DNA of 64,000 nt from positions 124,001-188,000 of the forward strand of contig JAJTUP010000102.1 of the NCBI GenBank assembly GCA_021399435.1. Reading direction: 5' to 3'. This DNA comes from Diaporthe sp. PMI_573 (taxonomy: Eukaryota; Ascomycota; Sordariomycetes; Diaporthales; Diaporthaceae). A program made the position numbers and the translations under genes. Shown here in pieces: positions 1 through 12,087 of the stretch. A model generated the notes under the pieces. It was not told the origin of the DNA. It ran no database searches and was given only the letters and a program-made list of their open reading frames with translations. Within the stretch, counting starts at the first letter, position 1. Every line of letters starts with the position of its first letter.

Positions 1-1198
1 CCGGAAGAGTGCCTCACAAGGACTATCGAAGTAAACAGACCGAGTAAACAGAATTAAGAGATGAGACACTGCCCCAAGTAGAGTGGCAAGGATGCTAAAA
101 ACGATAATTTCTGTTTTCATGTCTATTATTCCAGAGAGTGGATAGTCTTTTCTCTTTTAACTATCATGAAATACGTTAAAACCTAGAGGAACTGAGTGTC
201 TTTCTTTCAGGAAACTGCTTAAGTAGGTATATATGGCGGATTTATAAAGAAGCTCTCTTCATCGTATTTGTAATTCCGACAGGTTCTTGTATTTTATTCC
301 TATCTCATTACAAAATATAGATATATTTTGAATAAAAATAAACACAGTGCGAAGAACGTCTTTATTATGATCACACCAAACCTTTATGGGGTTCAGTAGG
401 TAACCTGTAGGGTTTATGTTAGTAGTACGGCGCAGAGGTGATACTTGACTGAGTCTCAATGTAAAGACACGATTCCGATATTCGAGAGTATGATCACAGG
501 CTGTGAAGCTATCCAGTTGTTAGACTGAATACTTAGATTGACGACTGAAGAGTCTGTCCTATGAAAGCTATCTAGCGTGGTGATAACCATGTCCTTATAT
601 GTTTCGACTCTTCAGTGGCTCGACAGGATCGCCATCGATCCTGACTCGGCCTGACCCTAACCCTGGTCATGACGTGTTCCCGTGACTCCGTACCTCGTTG
701 CGAGATTCCTGACGTCGTGGCAGCCGATCCTGGCTGTCTGGGTCACCCGAACGGGTCCCCTTGGTGCCGACGTGCTGATTCATCACAGTCTTGTTTGTTA
801 TATTGATTCATACCAGGCACTCAACGCTATTTTTAGAGTAGCTCGAGTAAAAATACATCGACTATACCCAATTTTCCGGCTCAGATGCCGCGTCACAAGG
901 TCCCAACGGCAGCCGCTAAATCTATCAGGAACCCCGGATGCAGGACTGGCGTGAACCTGGATGCAGGACAGGCGTGAACCAGGATTCCGGACAAATCTAG
1001 TTTGAACCAGGCACGGTTATCTTTGTGCTCCCGAGTCCCAGGTCCCGGTTATGATACAAAAGTAGGAGAGGATGAGTCTTCTGCTCCTTTTATAGAGCGA
1101 AGAGGCCTTGAGTGAAATAGCCTTGTATAACGGATAATTAAATCAATTACACTTGCATCAATATTGACTTTCATCTACCCGTCTTTGACCCAGTCCTA
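1..1198. other. intergenic, no gene recognised
   Basis: AT-rich at the left, GC-richer after about 600. Short ORFs on both strands show no domain, signal peptide or splice-linked continuation. Nothing is supported here. Confidence 0.5.
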
Positions 1199-1729
1199 AT
1201 GGCGCAAACCTATCGGGGTATGATTATCGCCTCAGACCGGATCCCCGTGTGTTACAACGGAGCAGCTGCGCTGGCATCATGGATTGTACTTGCCGGGTTT
1301 TTCATTCTCCCAGGTACTTTCACCTCGCTACGAGAAAGGTCCTACGCTCTTGGGGATTCTCAGGTGGTAAAGGCTGTAGTGAACATTCCTCTACTGCCTC
1401 TTGCGGGTATCTGCTATCTAATAGGCATTCTATCGCTAGCTAGCCTTTGGTTTAAGTTTAGATACAACTATATTTGGGTTCTAAATCACATATTCTAGTA
1501 AGTTATATACATATATATGTAAAAATATTTAAATATTAACATATATGCTAGCCCTGGTATATATAACTGTATAAGTGGCCTCATCACCCTTATTATCAAC
1601 ATATACACAGCTCGAGATGGTACTTGGTCTCCCACAGCCTGGGTTACTTTAGGGACTGTTTCATTCTCACTTATATTCACGACAATTGTATCCTGCTTTT
1701 ATAAGTTTAAGCTAGTCCAGAGTACTTGA
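1199..1729 (+). CDS. tetraspan membrane protein, unknown family (2 exons)
   Basis: Exons 1199-1497 and 1552-1729; predicted product 158 aa. The 54-nt intron has a GTAAGT donor, an ATTAAC branch-like site just before the acceptor and a CTAG acceptor, and it joins the two reading frames exactly. Exon 1 encodes two hydrophobic segments (about residues 20-40 and 60-82). Exon 2 encodes two more (starting GIYNCISGLITLIIN, then VTLGTVSFSLIFTTIVSCF), giving four membrane spans with short loops. I do not recognise the family; a role in membrane structure or transport is only inference. No neighbour within 1 kb suggests a function. It is flanked by gene-poor DNA, so a relic status cannot be excluded, but there are no internal stops once spliced. 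Confidence 0.6.
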
Positions 1730-3418
1730 TTGACCTTTTTCTAATAAATAAGGACACATAAAGTATCTCCAACAAGGGTATGTATTGGAAACAACACTTT
1801 AAGTGAGTTAAATATCCTAAAAGACATGTGCGTACAAGCAAATAGCGTGCGTGAGGACTTTTATTACGTCTTGAGCTTGTCATCGACCAGCTGCGCAGGC
1901 GGCGGCGGCGTTGCGATCGCCTAGATCTTCGGTGTATTCGGCTCTAGGTAACGGATGTTAGCGGCCCCGCCGACCACGCAGGGCGGAGGGGACCTCTTCG
2001 AGCGACCTACCGTGCACGAAATTATTAGGAACATCCGAGCCTTGATCGAAGAAGCGCTGTTGTGCGGCGCCGGGCGGCATAGGGCTTGGAGAGCCTGTTG
2101 TAGCTTAAGGTGACTCGCAACTGAGCAGATTGCGCGGGAATGTTCCTTATCCCTGTATATAGTTTGAATTTAGCAGAGCGTTGCCGAAGAATTCGGGCAC
2201 GCCGAGGTCTCGAGCTTTGATAATAGCGTCAAAAGCCCCTAGTAGAAATCGAGGAGGTAGATGGCCGGCTTGTGTTCCCGTCGGAAGACATTTTTATTGT
2301 CCTCGCTACAGCGGTCGTTTGCCGTGTCCGGCTCTTGGGGCAGCCACGCCGTGAAGCGGAACACCTGCACGGCGATCGCGTCTATCTCCTGGCGCACGAC
2401 GGTCGGTGTTGCGCAGCACCCGCACTTATCGACCGGTTCAGCGTAAACGACGCTCGACCAGACATCCGCGGCGCCTATATACCGAGTCAGCACTTCTGGG
2501 ATCTCTCTGATAGTCTCAAGGAATGCCGACGTCGTCGACCGACGCTGAGTAGAGGCTTGACAACAACGCCGCCGACCATTACCGCCATCCTGCAGTGCTG
2601 CGGTAGTTAGAGGCGGCCGAGACGGATTTCCACCTGTGTCGACCGCCCATCGCAAACCATACCTTCGAGATTGTCATTCCCCGCGATCATCGGCGGGCTG
2701 TACGATTGTTAACTTATAAGCTAAACACCCCTCCCCCCCGGAAGCCGAGACATTTTGTACAAATGGACTTTGTGCAGTAGTCCATGTAGAGTCCAATAGT
2801 GCCGCCACCATCGATCAGGCGGGATTGGGAATCGTATAATGTTTCTGGAATCCTCTTTCCCAACATACTGTAATGAAATACTCGCAGCTGTAATGCTGGA
2901 GACCCAGACGCAGGTTCATACCGAGCCGAAACAGTCGAAAGCGTAACCCGCCGCCACGGGTCGAAGAAGTGGCAGCTTCCCGTGGTCGGCATGCCAAGGA
3001 ATAGCAAGGTTCAGCTGCGACTATCCCTTCCTTCTGCAACGGTGGATTGCACGTGGGGGATCCAACTATTTTTAGATCTATCTGCGATAGTCTCGTCAAC
3101 GAGCGTCTTGAAAGCACCTTGTCTCCCGGATCTGGTTCCTCACCGATGGTGGTACCCGGCCACCCGGCCCGCAAAAGAACAGCCTCCCCTATAGGGCCGA
3201 CCTGCGGGCCTCCTAAGATAAAAATAAATACTCTGAGTGGGCATTTACAGGATTCTATAAATAAATCGTATATTATCCCAAATCTATTTAAGTGAAAGCT
3301 TTTATCTAGACACTCTTTGAAGTATACCCTATAGACCCCAAGTTTCAGAAAAATACTGGTTTACATCGATACAACTTGCTGCTAGATCTATCTATCTTTC
3401 ATCACCGTCGACCACATC
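1730..3418. other. intergenic; only unsupported ORFs
   Basis: Contains overlapping ORFs on both strands, the largest at 2239-2655 minus (138 aa) and 2815-3174 minus (119 aa). None has a recognisable domain and several compete over the same bases. A decayed gene is possible near 2240-2650 but cannot be shown. Confidence 0.4.
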
Positions 3419-3976
3419 ATGGTTATCTTTTCCCTCCTTCTAGGATTCTTTACGGCAGCTTTAGCTTGCTCTGCCACTCTTCCTAATATCCAAATTGTGG
3501 TAAAGGTGAATAACGATAACCCGCCACTTATCCAGGATTTCAATATACCTTTATTTGATGATGACTGCTTCTACCAACTTCCTGCCAAGCCTGTCAATAC
3601 AAATGGTAAGTAAATCAAGTTTAAGGAAAAGGAATTTGTGAGTTAACGGTATCCTGAAGGTCAATTCATTCCCTCGGAAGCTGTTTCTGCCTCAATTGTC
3701 CTAGATACCTTTGTGGACTCTACAGGAAATTCTCTTGACCAAGATAGCCTGTCAACCCTATCAGGATTCATTACTGGGTATCTAGGTTCTACGGCCCAAT
3801 TGAATGTTCAAGACATCTTTGATCTAGGATTAGTTGTCTGTTCCCTTAAACCCCGTGATGGAGGTTATCTCATTCTTAGCGGATATTCTACAAACATTAC
3901 TCAGCGTGGGGATCAAATCTCGGTCAAGTCATATCAATGTTGTATTGATTATAACGGGGATAGATGTGGGTTCTAA
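3419..3976 (+). CDS. small secreted protein, unknown (2 exons)
   Basis: Exons 3419-3605 and 3660-3976; 167 aa. The 54-nt intron has a GTAAGT donor, a GTTAAC branch-like site and a GAAG acceptor, and it restores the frame into the second ORF. The first 17 or so residues (MVIFSLLLGFFTAALAC) form a typical signal peptide. The mature protein has several cysteines (DDDCFY, VVCSL, YQCCID, DRCGF), compatible with disulfides in a secreted protein. No catalytic motif or known family is recognised. It could be a secreted effector-like or cell-surface protein, but that is inference. It stands alone in gene-poor DNA. Confidence 0.65.
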
Positions 3977-5356
3977 GAGCGTGGAAGTGAGATATTTCTA
4001 TGCTATTTTACGCGAGACTGAACATTAAGAAGGACAGAGTGGTAGCAGAATGACGGAGGGGAGGCAAGACGATGTAGATGCAAGAAGGGTTTGCTATTCT
4101 CTTTACACCTCAGTTCTGGGTTCACTAATCTATATAAATGTCGAGGTTTCAGTTTCTGTACTACACTTCATTCAATCATATCCACTAGCTCGTCAAAACT
4201 TTCGTACATATTTATGCTACTGATCTCGAGTCTCGAACAACCCTAAACCAGTATTAAGAACTCAGTGTAATGCGAAGTCGATGGACAGTACGTGGCCTTT
4301 AAGCACTTCTAGAACATCAGGCCCTGAAATCCCTCCTATTTGCCACCAAAGGATACCGGACCCTAGTTGGAACACATGGTGTACTGTTTGCTGGTCACCT
4401 CTCGATCTCAGCGACGAGCACGTATGCATTGAGACCCCGGTCAGCAACGAGTCGAATATGGAGCTCCGCACAGCCCTGTGGTCGTAGCGAGCGTGCACAT
4501 AAAGAGGCCGTTAGGCGCTGAGGTTCTCACCACCCGCCCTAATGACATCGCAATCAGCACCGGCCAGCTCGTGTCGATCAGCCGCGGCAGTATAAGATCA
4601 GATCGCCCGCTATTCAGCAGCTCTGTGGATGCCAGCGCCGGTCGACCCGAGCGGACTCAAGCGTGCCCAGAGAGCATGTACAAGGGAAGCAAGCCTCTTT
4701 GGTAGGGATCCACAAATAATGCAAGGGCAGCTGAGCCCTGTTTCTCACTATGGTTACATTTGTGACTGCAACGTGTATTTGAACTTTGGCGGCTCTATTG
4801 TTGACTGTTGATTCCTGACCAAACCCTGGCTACCGGGACACGCATGACGGCAGCTCGGCTAAGTGGCGCGGAGTCGGACATGTATCATCACTATCTACCT
4901 TTCTGTGGACAATCACCTACACAATTTTTAATTTCACGTTCAATAGAATATGCTGTGCCATTATGAGAGATATGCATTGCCTTCTTGGCTTCTCAACAGC
5001 CGTTGCGGCGGCGGCTGTTTCGGTCGGCGCTAAGACTAAATGCCCCCGGTGCTCTAGCACTGCGCCACTGGCGAGAGGCCTGGCAAAGGCCCCAAAGCCC
5101 CGCAACCACTGGCCAACAGCACATCCAGGCCTGCCACTGGCCGCCAAATTTAGCAGTCCACCAACACCGTGGTCTGCTAGGAACGGCCATGCTTGATGCG
5201 TGCACATGCTTTCCGCCCATGCGCTCATCTCCAGTTCACCTCTTCATAAGTTCTGCTGGTGCAGCACTCCGGGAGACATTTGCCGCTCGCTTTGTCCATT
5301 GATATATTTTCTGAAAATTTCCCTGCGTGCTTGACGACAGTGCATGCAACCGAGCC
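3977..5356. other. intergenic, weak ORFs only
   Basis: Competing ORFs lie at 4917-5302 on both strands. One (4963-5196 plus) has a short hydrophobic N-terminus, but the rest is Pro/Ala-rich without a motif. No gene is supported. Confidence 0.4.
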
Positions 5357-5746
5357 ATGATTGAGAAAACAGAACTTGCCGTGCTAGGCACAATCACCGC
5401 GCTACTTGGGGTGGTTTCTCACCTGGCAATCTTTAATCAGGTTGATTGGCGCCTGCTTGCACCTCTCCTGCTCTGGATATACTCAGCACTTGCGGTCCTC
5501 CTCTTCTTGTTATTAAACTCCTTTGAGCCAAAAGTCGGGACATGTTTCAAATACCTTTTTGTCCTTATCATGTTATACTGCACGGGACTGTTTACCAGCA
5601 TCAGTATTGTCGAGAGCCTACGTCGAAGACGCCGACCTAGTTTTCGGAGCGGACCAGAAGAAATCGCCCTTGATCTGTCGAGTCCAGCTGTACTCGAAGG
5701 ATTCGGCATTACCTTGGATAAGTCGACACTCAAACACACAATGTGA
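5357..5746 (+). CDS. three-TM membrane ORF, possibly a truncated P450 membrane anchor
   Basis: The ATG at 5357 gives 129 aa; upstream in-frame sequence offers only a GTG. Three hydrophobic helices are clear: ELAVLGTITALLGVVSHLAIF, then LLAPLLLWIYSALAVLLFLLL, then YLFVLIMLYCTGLFTSISI. The pattern of three spans followed by a basic stretch (RRRRR) resembles the multi-span N-terminus of some fungal P450s (helix, short charged loop, helix, then a GLFTSI-like third helix). No P450 catalytic region follows: the rest of the ORF is unrelated and downstream frames show no ExxR or heme motif. The best reading is a truncated gene or a small unknown membrane protein. Confidence 0.4.
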   Translation: MIEKTELAVLGTITALLGVVSHLAIFNQVDWRLLAPLLLWIYSALAVLLFLLLNSFEPKVGTCFKYLFVLIMLYCTGLFTSISIVESLRRRRRPSFRSGPEEIALDLSSPAVLEGFGITLDKSTLKHTM

Positions 5747-7744
5747 GTGCGGTTGCAGGTCATTACACAGGATGTGGCTCAGAGATAGGAATTTGCTAGG
5801 GGCCATGCACGCATCTACGGACGCAGCTTGGGCGATTGTTCATGGTTATCCCAGAATGACGGACCTAAAGAATTGTGGAAAAGCTGTTAACGCTCCTTAA
5901 AACATTTTGTATTTAGAGTCGACTCCATTTGATGATTTCACCTGAGTGGCCAAGACAGCTAGGGAAAATTGAGGGAAGAGGTTGAGAAATGTTCTAAAGT
6001 AGATCAGGATCGTGGGAAAGTGGAGCCTGTTTCTATGAGTCCTACTTGCAACAAGAGGGCGGGAAGGCCAAGCTCCTAAGAGCTAGCCAGACAGACGTGC
6101 ACCTTTCATGGGCGACTGTACAAATGATGAGCAGCCACTCGGGCTTATTTTGGTAAAGGCCATCTACACCACGTACTAAATCATGTGTGATTGAGTGTCA
6201 GAAGGCCTGAAAAGGACAACTCTCAATCATCAAAAAGCAGGGTCAACACTAGAACGTGATAGGGTCAACCATGTGCTGCGCGACGAGGCGACAATGCAGG
6301 TGGGCTGCCATTACAGCATAATGGGCGAGGTCGTCGTGCCATTCCAGCGGAATCAACATGTGCTGCGCGATTATGCCACGATATAAATAGGCCGCCTACA
6401 GGGCTGATCACCGAATCAAGGCGCGACTGCGGTATATAGTGTCATCTTTGTGCTTGGGGTGGGTGACAATGTGACGATGCAGCTGGGCTGCCTACTATGG
6501 TCGACCGCCGAATCAAGGCTCGAAGGCGAGGTCATCATGCCTCTGTGCTCTCAAGGTGGGTAAACCGTCAAGGCAGAGGGCGAGGCATCCACAGGGGCAT
6601 ATTGCCGAGATTTGCTCCACACCAAATGAGTCAAAACGAGCAGGCACGGCGTCTCCTGTCTGGGTGTGGGTGCCAATCACAGTGTCAGCCCGAATTGTGT
6701 GACAACCTCGCGGTACTGCCTCGAGAGGCTGTTATTTCTCTGTTGGTGATTCAACTGCCTCTCTAGGTGTGTAAAAATACCTCCGAAGTTATTGCCCAGG
6801 CTAGATGAGGGCAAGTGTTCTAGCTCCCTGCCAGGAGAGCCTCTGCACGATGACGAGCGAGCATTCGGCTGCGTGATCCTAGGTGTGTCAAGGCAGTAGA
6901 TTCTCTGACAGTTTCCTTTTCATGGCAGGAAAGCTTCATTCGTGACTGCTGCGGTACTGGGCGTACGTGGATGGCAATGTACAACCATGGCCTCGAGGAA
7001 TAGAGTACACGCAAAATTATTTACAACGTATTGAAAGTCACAGTCCAAAGAGACGAAAGAAAGACAGTAGAAGAAAAAAAGGCGCTAACTCATTTGGCCA
7101 TCAGCCGTGATACCGTAACTGCCAGGCCTGCTGCGCCTCTTGGGTTGATGATGAAAGCTCCCGAACCAACACGTGAGCCAGGCAGCCCGTGAGCGGAGGG
7201 CATGATCCATAAGGGCATTGCCGAGCCACAATACGAGGACTTAGTGGAGGAGAGGGCGTCTGTATAGCAATGGAGGCCCCACTCCGGCCAGGCAGGCATG
7301 GCCAGCCGTGGACGGGCAGGCCTGAACGGGCGTCCTCCGTGGCCACCGGTTTCAGCACCCATCCCCGGTCAGGCATGTGGGACTGGCCTTTCCCTGTGCA
7401 TTCCAGAACTAATCGATATAGATGCCTGATTGGACAAAATGGTGAAATCCTCCGAAATCTTATTTCTCTGTAAATCAGGCCGACGCCGTCCAACAGTCTC
7501 ACCTAGCCGTTGTAGGCAGTCATAGCGACTCACCTGCAGATATCTGAGACGGGGCGGCCTGGGTGTTAGGAATACGGACTAGCACGTCCGCGATCTCGGC
7601 TTGTTGGTATGACAAGCTGATCCAAGGTCCTTGTAATGAGGATAACCAGATAAACTCTGCTCCGCACCCGACCTCGCCTTTTCCTCTTCATTCTTCTCAT
7701 CTTCTGGGTGACAGTTCTATTTTTGCAAGCTATTCCACGTCGCC
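5747..7744. other. intergenic, contains the diverged repeat
   Basis: Besides the direct repeat at 6260-6550, the region has only small competing ORFs (for example 7090-7502 minus) with no recognisable domain. No gene is supported. Confidence 0.4.
6260..6550 (+). repeat. diverged direct repeat
   Basis: Several blocks recur in the same orientation. An ATGTGCTGCGCGA block occurs at about 6271 and 6358. A CAATGCAGGTGGGCTGCC block at about 6292 recurs with two changes at about 6474. A GCGAGGTCGTCGTGCC block at about 6326 recurs at about 6526, and a CCGAATCAAGGC block at about 6411 recurs at about 6508. This indicates an old tandem duplication of a unit of roughly 100-200 bp, now diverged. No coding sense is seen. 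Confidence 0.5.
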
Positions 7745-8723
7745 ATGACAAGCCCCACAACGCCTACGTCGATTCCATCGATAACTGTTCTGCGACATAA
7801 ACTCGATTACGGTGATCCTCGCCTATCGAGATGTCAAGCATTCTACGATAGCGTTCGGGTCTTCCGAAAGACATTCACAACAAGAAAAGGCTTGAAAGGA
7901 AGTACACTTCGTGATTGGAAATCTCAGGAACATCAAACGGCCTTGGAGGAGATGGTTGAAGCATATTTTCGCGAGTACAGTACCGTATTCTGGCCGGAGG
8001 ACGAGTCTCATATTCGAGCCAACAAGTTCAAGTGTTCCACTCATAGTGCACGGTAACTATACAAGGACAAGAAATTAAGGATTTTGAGGCTGATTGTGTT
8101 TCAGGATCAAGACAATTATGCGACAATTATTCTGGCGATTGAACGTTCAGCAGTATCGCAATGCCGAATATAAGAAGAAAAAAACAGGGCCCAGTCTTCA
8201 CCTTATACCTAGTTGTTCAATGCCTGAGCAATTATCAGCAACATCCTGGTCTATGGATAGCGAATCAAGCCCGACGGCGTGCGAGAATTTTGTGTCAAAT
8301 GGACCAAGCAATAACGACGCACTTTATGCGGCAACGAACATGCAAAAGCGGGTGGATTTCATATTTCGTGCTGTCTCTCACCATCCAAAGCGTCAAAGCT
8401 TTCCTTTAGGCGCGGAAGGCAGCTTCCACGATATGACACTCGCCCAACTAGAGCAGCTTTTGATGCATCTCGGATGGTCCCAATTCAGGTACCTGCGCTT
8501 TGTGTTGGTAGCTCCGAATACGTATGCCGAAGAAATAGTTTGTCGCGGTAGGGAAGACCGGTTTGATGCTTTAAAGCGATACTTTGCTGCTTTAATTCAG
8601 GAATGTATTGCAGACACGCCATGTGGAAAGATTGTGTTGGTCGAAATCGATATCGAGCCATTATTAAGCGCGGACTCGGTGCGTCAACGGACAGATACGA
8701 GAGACATCCAATTCGACTGGTGA
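7745..8723 (+). CDS. hypothetical protein, unknown (2 exons)
   Basis: Exons 7745-8052 and 8105-8723; 308 aa. The 52-nt intron (GTAACT donor, TTTCAG acceptor) joins two ORFs in frame. The N-terminal 100 residues are basic and probably helical (SRCQAFYDSVRVFRKTFTTR; ALEEMVEAYFREYSTVFW). The central part is Ser-rich and low complexity. The C-terminal 120 residues look like a folded alpha/beta domain (DFIFRAVSHHPKRQSF; FRYLRFVLVAPNTYAEEIV; GKIVLVEIDIEPLL). I do not recognise the family and see no catalytic motif, signal peptide or membrane span. The clean splice and uninterrupted frame argue for a real gene. Confidence 0.6.
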
Positions 8724-9233
8724 CAGACAGATTTATGTCACGAGGTTCTTGCCAATGCCATGAAAGTCACTCAAGACGGTGTTTGGGTGGGAAAATCTTA
8801 GGGGTGGTATGACGAGCTTGTTTTCAGCGACCGTGCGGCGGTCATCAGGGGCAGGAGGATGACTTGTTCATCGGGGGCTGCTCAGGCACACACCCACTAG
8901 TGTTTGGGGGCTGTGTCTGATCACACAGTCAGGAATGAGGCGTGGCATAGGGGAGACCCCGAGGCATGGTTCTTTTGTGAGCCATATGCCGTCTACGGTG
9001 TGAGTACCTCCTCAACCTGGTAAGCACGGAGCATTCTTAAAATACAAGAGGGAGGTTGTAAACATTGTAATCCTTTAGTGAAGGCTATTAAGTCCTCATC
9101 AGCAGTTGTTAATCGCAAAATCCCCAGTATCTTTGTGGTTTCTTACAAATCGACTCGGGGTGAAAGTCTTTGCCCTTGGTAGTGACCGTGGCAAACACTG
9201 TTTGGATACCAGAGCCCATCGATCGAGGCAACC
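8724..9233. other. intergenic, upstream region of the P450 gene
   Basis: No ORF of note. It presumably holds the promoter of the P450 gene starting at 9234; no clear TATA box or operator was recognised. Confidence 0.4.
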
Positions 9234-10886
9234 ATGGCGAACTTCTGTACATCTCTTTCCCATATTATTCGGGACTTACACGTAGACTCAGATCCTTCCG
9301 CCATGGGCCTCATCTTCCTCTTCTTCGTTGTGCTATACCTGTCGATTACCAGATTCCGAACAAGAAGTCGGCTGTCAGCTTTCTCCGGCCCCTTTCTCGC
9401 CTCCGTATCATACCTTCCAATGTTGCGGATCCGCCTTTCTGGCCGCTCCCACCTAGAGTACTTTCAACTCTCGAAGAAATATGGCTCCATGGTCAGAATT
9501 GGTCCCAATGACCTGCTGGCGTCCAATCCCGACTATCTGCGCCGGATGTCTGCAGCCCGTACGACCTACGAGCGGAGCAGCTGGTACAAGGCGACAAGGC
9601 TCGACCCTTATCACGACATGATGGGCAGTATCATGGGAAAGCATGCCCACATGTCCCTCCGATCGAAGCTGGCCGCCGGCTACATGGGCAGAGACATCCC
9701 AAGCCTTGAGTCTGACCTCGACTCCCAGGTCCAGGCCTTGGTCAGCTTGATCAAGCGTGAGTGCCTCTCCGATGGGTCAGCAAATCCAGTCGACTTCGGA
9801 AGACTTGCAGACTTCTATGCCCATGATTCCAAGTCTAAATTGGCGTTTGGCAAGCCCTTGGGCCTGCTCGAGACGAATAAGGACGTTCGTGGTATCGTTG
9901 CCATTGTGAAGCTGGCTTTGGATTGGATCCAGGTGTTCACGGACATTCCGCCTCTCCAGAAGATCTTCTTTTCGAGCGTATTGCTCAAGCTCGTTGGGCC
10001 AAGGCCGACAGACAGCTGGGGTGTTGGGTACCTCATGGGGATGGCCAGAGAACTTGTCGCCAGCCGGATGGGGCCAGATGCGAAAGATCAACAAGACCTC
10101 TTGGTGAGCTATCATAATTGGCCTCACCATCAGGCAATAGCTTACTTGAATGCTAGGGATCATTTTTAAATCATGGCCTGGACCGTCGCTCGGCAGAGTC
10201 TGAGATCATGTTCCCACTCATCGCCGGCTCAGATACAACGGCTAATGCGATCAAGATGACCGTATCACACATCGCAGCCAGCCCAAGCGTCGCCTCAGAG
10301 CTTCAGAACGAACTTGACCGTGCTGCCGCCGAAGGGTTGATCTCTCAGCCTTCGACAGATGAGGAGGCAACAAAGCTCCCTTACCTGGATGCAGTTGTCA
10401 CCGAGGGCCTCAGGGTAAACCCTCCCTTTGGTGGACTCATCATGAAGCAAGTTGGCCCTAAGGGAGACACACTCAACGGCCAGTTCATCCCGCCAGGGAC
10501 AAGGATTGGACACAGCACCTGGGCTGTGGCGCACGACGTCTCCCTCTTTGGCGCAGACGCTGATGTCTTCCGGCCAGAGCGTTGGCTCGAGGCCGACGGG
10601 AAGACGAGGAGCCTGATGCGCAAGCAGACGGATCTCGTCTTTGGCGCGGGAAGATGGGGCTGCCCGGCGAGGACAGTTGCTTTCATCGAGTTAAAGAAGG
10701 TGATTGTGGAGGTGGGCCGGAGCCCTTTCTTCTCTTTTTGACAGGGATCGAATTTACTGACGCTTTACTCAGCTTTTCCGAAACTTCGATTTCCAGTTTA
10801 TCATTGACGAACCCTCCTGCAAGATCCATCATCACCTCTTCATGAGTGGATCCCTACCGATGAGCGTCATGCTTCGAGAGATATAA
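9234..10886 (+). CDS. cytochrome P450 monooxygenase (3 exons)
   Basis: Exons 9234-10103, 10157-10711 and 10773-10886; 512 aa, normal for a fungal class II P450. Introns are 53 nt (GTGAGC/GCTAG) and 61 nt (GTGGGC/ACTCAG); both junctions keep the frame and restore conserved P450 text. Visible features: an N-terminal membrane anchor (MGLIFLFFVVLYLSI), the I-helix oxygen-activation motif AGSDTTA, the K-helix ExxR (VTEGLRV), the FRPERW region, and the heme loop FGAGRWGCPARTVAF with the thiolate Cys. The loop has Ala where Gly is usual two residues after Cys, which the family signature tolerates. It resembles fungal P450s of the pisatin-demethylase-like type. The substrate is unknown. It probably works at the ER with a P450 reductase. 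The MFS gene 2.6 kb away suggests a former metabolite pathway. Confidence 0.92.
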
Positions 10887-12087
10887 ATGTTTTCTGTCTA
10901 TGGAGTTGCTGGCCAATAAATGGAAGATTGATCACGAATTGTCGTGGGTAAGTTGTCTGGGATGTTTAAGCGATTGGCGTCACATTGGTCTATTATCTCG
11001 GCAGATGCGCACTTTGGACTTAGGTACATCCGTACTGCTTTGCAATCCGCTTCTGGGCCGCTTCCCGTCGAGAATTCGAAGGCATAGACGGAATGGCGCG
11101 CCTCACTTTGTCACGTTATATCCTCTTATAGCTCCAGTGTTGCTCAAGTTGCTGTTCGGACTGCTATGGATGGTAATCCTTCAGGCCATGAACGGCAGAA
11201 TTTCAATACCTACAATACATTTTCTTTCAATGCATGAAATCGCCTTTTCGTAGAAGCTTGAGTCCATGACGTACTCTGTAGCAAATGGAAATAGGATGCT
11301 CAGAAGGTGTCACGTTTGATGGAAGTAGCGAGCAAATGTGACCTGAAAATAGTCACCTGCAGTCGCCCGGACGCAGCAGTGCATTCAGCTGGAGATTCTC
11401 GTCGGTCGTGCTCTCTTTCTCTCTATTTTCCATTTTCCATTTTATTTGGACCTTTATTCACAAAACTTCAAGCAGGCATAAGATGCCAATTTTAGGTTAG
11501 CTGATCGGTAGTCTTGATAACCGCGGCCTGTGCTCCGGCTTGAATGTCTGCGTCCGGAGCTTGGAATGAAAGCGGCCCAAATGAGCCCCGGAAGCAGGAC
11601 TGAGTCTAGCTAAAATTGGGCGGACGCAGTCACACCAATTCCTTCAAGCTCGAGGACTCCCAGTTGCGGGACACCGCGCTGAGCTTATTTATCACTGCAC
11701 CATCGACTTGCGGGAAGGTGCGGCCTGTCCTGCAAATTGGCATCAAATATCCTTCTATATTAAAGCCGAAATACCAATGGCAGACGTACTACCACGGCCG
11801 TGAGCCAAGACCATAATGATGTCGCTCACTTCCACTGATCACTTGAGCGCTGTGCCGGCGGCTTTCAGGAAGGGCCCTGCGTTGCTCTCGAGACCTGCTG
11901 GGTTCGGGTGAGTGCTCGGTGTCTGTCAAAGGGACAGCGACAGTATGAGGGTCTTGGCTTTCCCTCGTCTGTGTACTATCTGGATTTGAACTGGATGTCA
12001 GCTTTTGAGGTGGCTCAGAAGCGGGAGAAGGAGCTCCGCACCTTCATCGTATAGGGGTGGGCTCTGTAAGACAATTAGCAGCTTGAC
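10887..12087. other. intergenic
   Basis: Small ORFs (10900-11253 and 11616-11816 plus) have no recognisable domain. The C/T-rich tract around 11400-11450 is simple sequence. No gene is supported. Confidence 0.4.

Noticed and set aside
2239..2655. 138-aa minus-strand ORF
   Set aside because: Competes with plus ORFs over the same bases and shows no motif or splice-linked extension. A relic is possible but unsupported.
4917..5302. Overlapping Ala/Pro-rich ORFs on both strands
   Set aside because: GC-driven open frames without a domain. The hydrophobic start on the plus strand alone is not enough for a secreted protein call.
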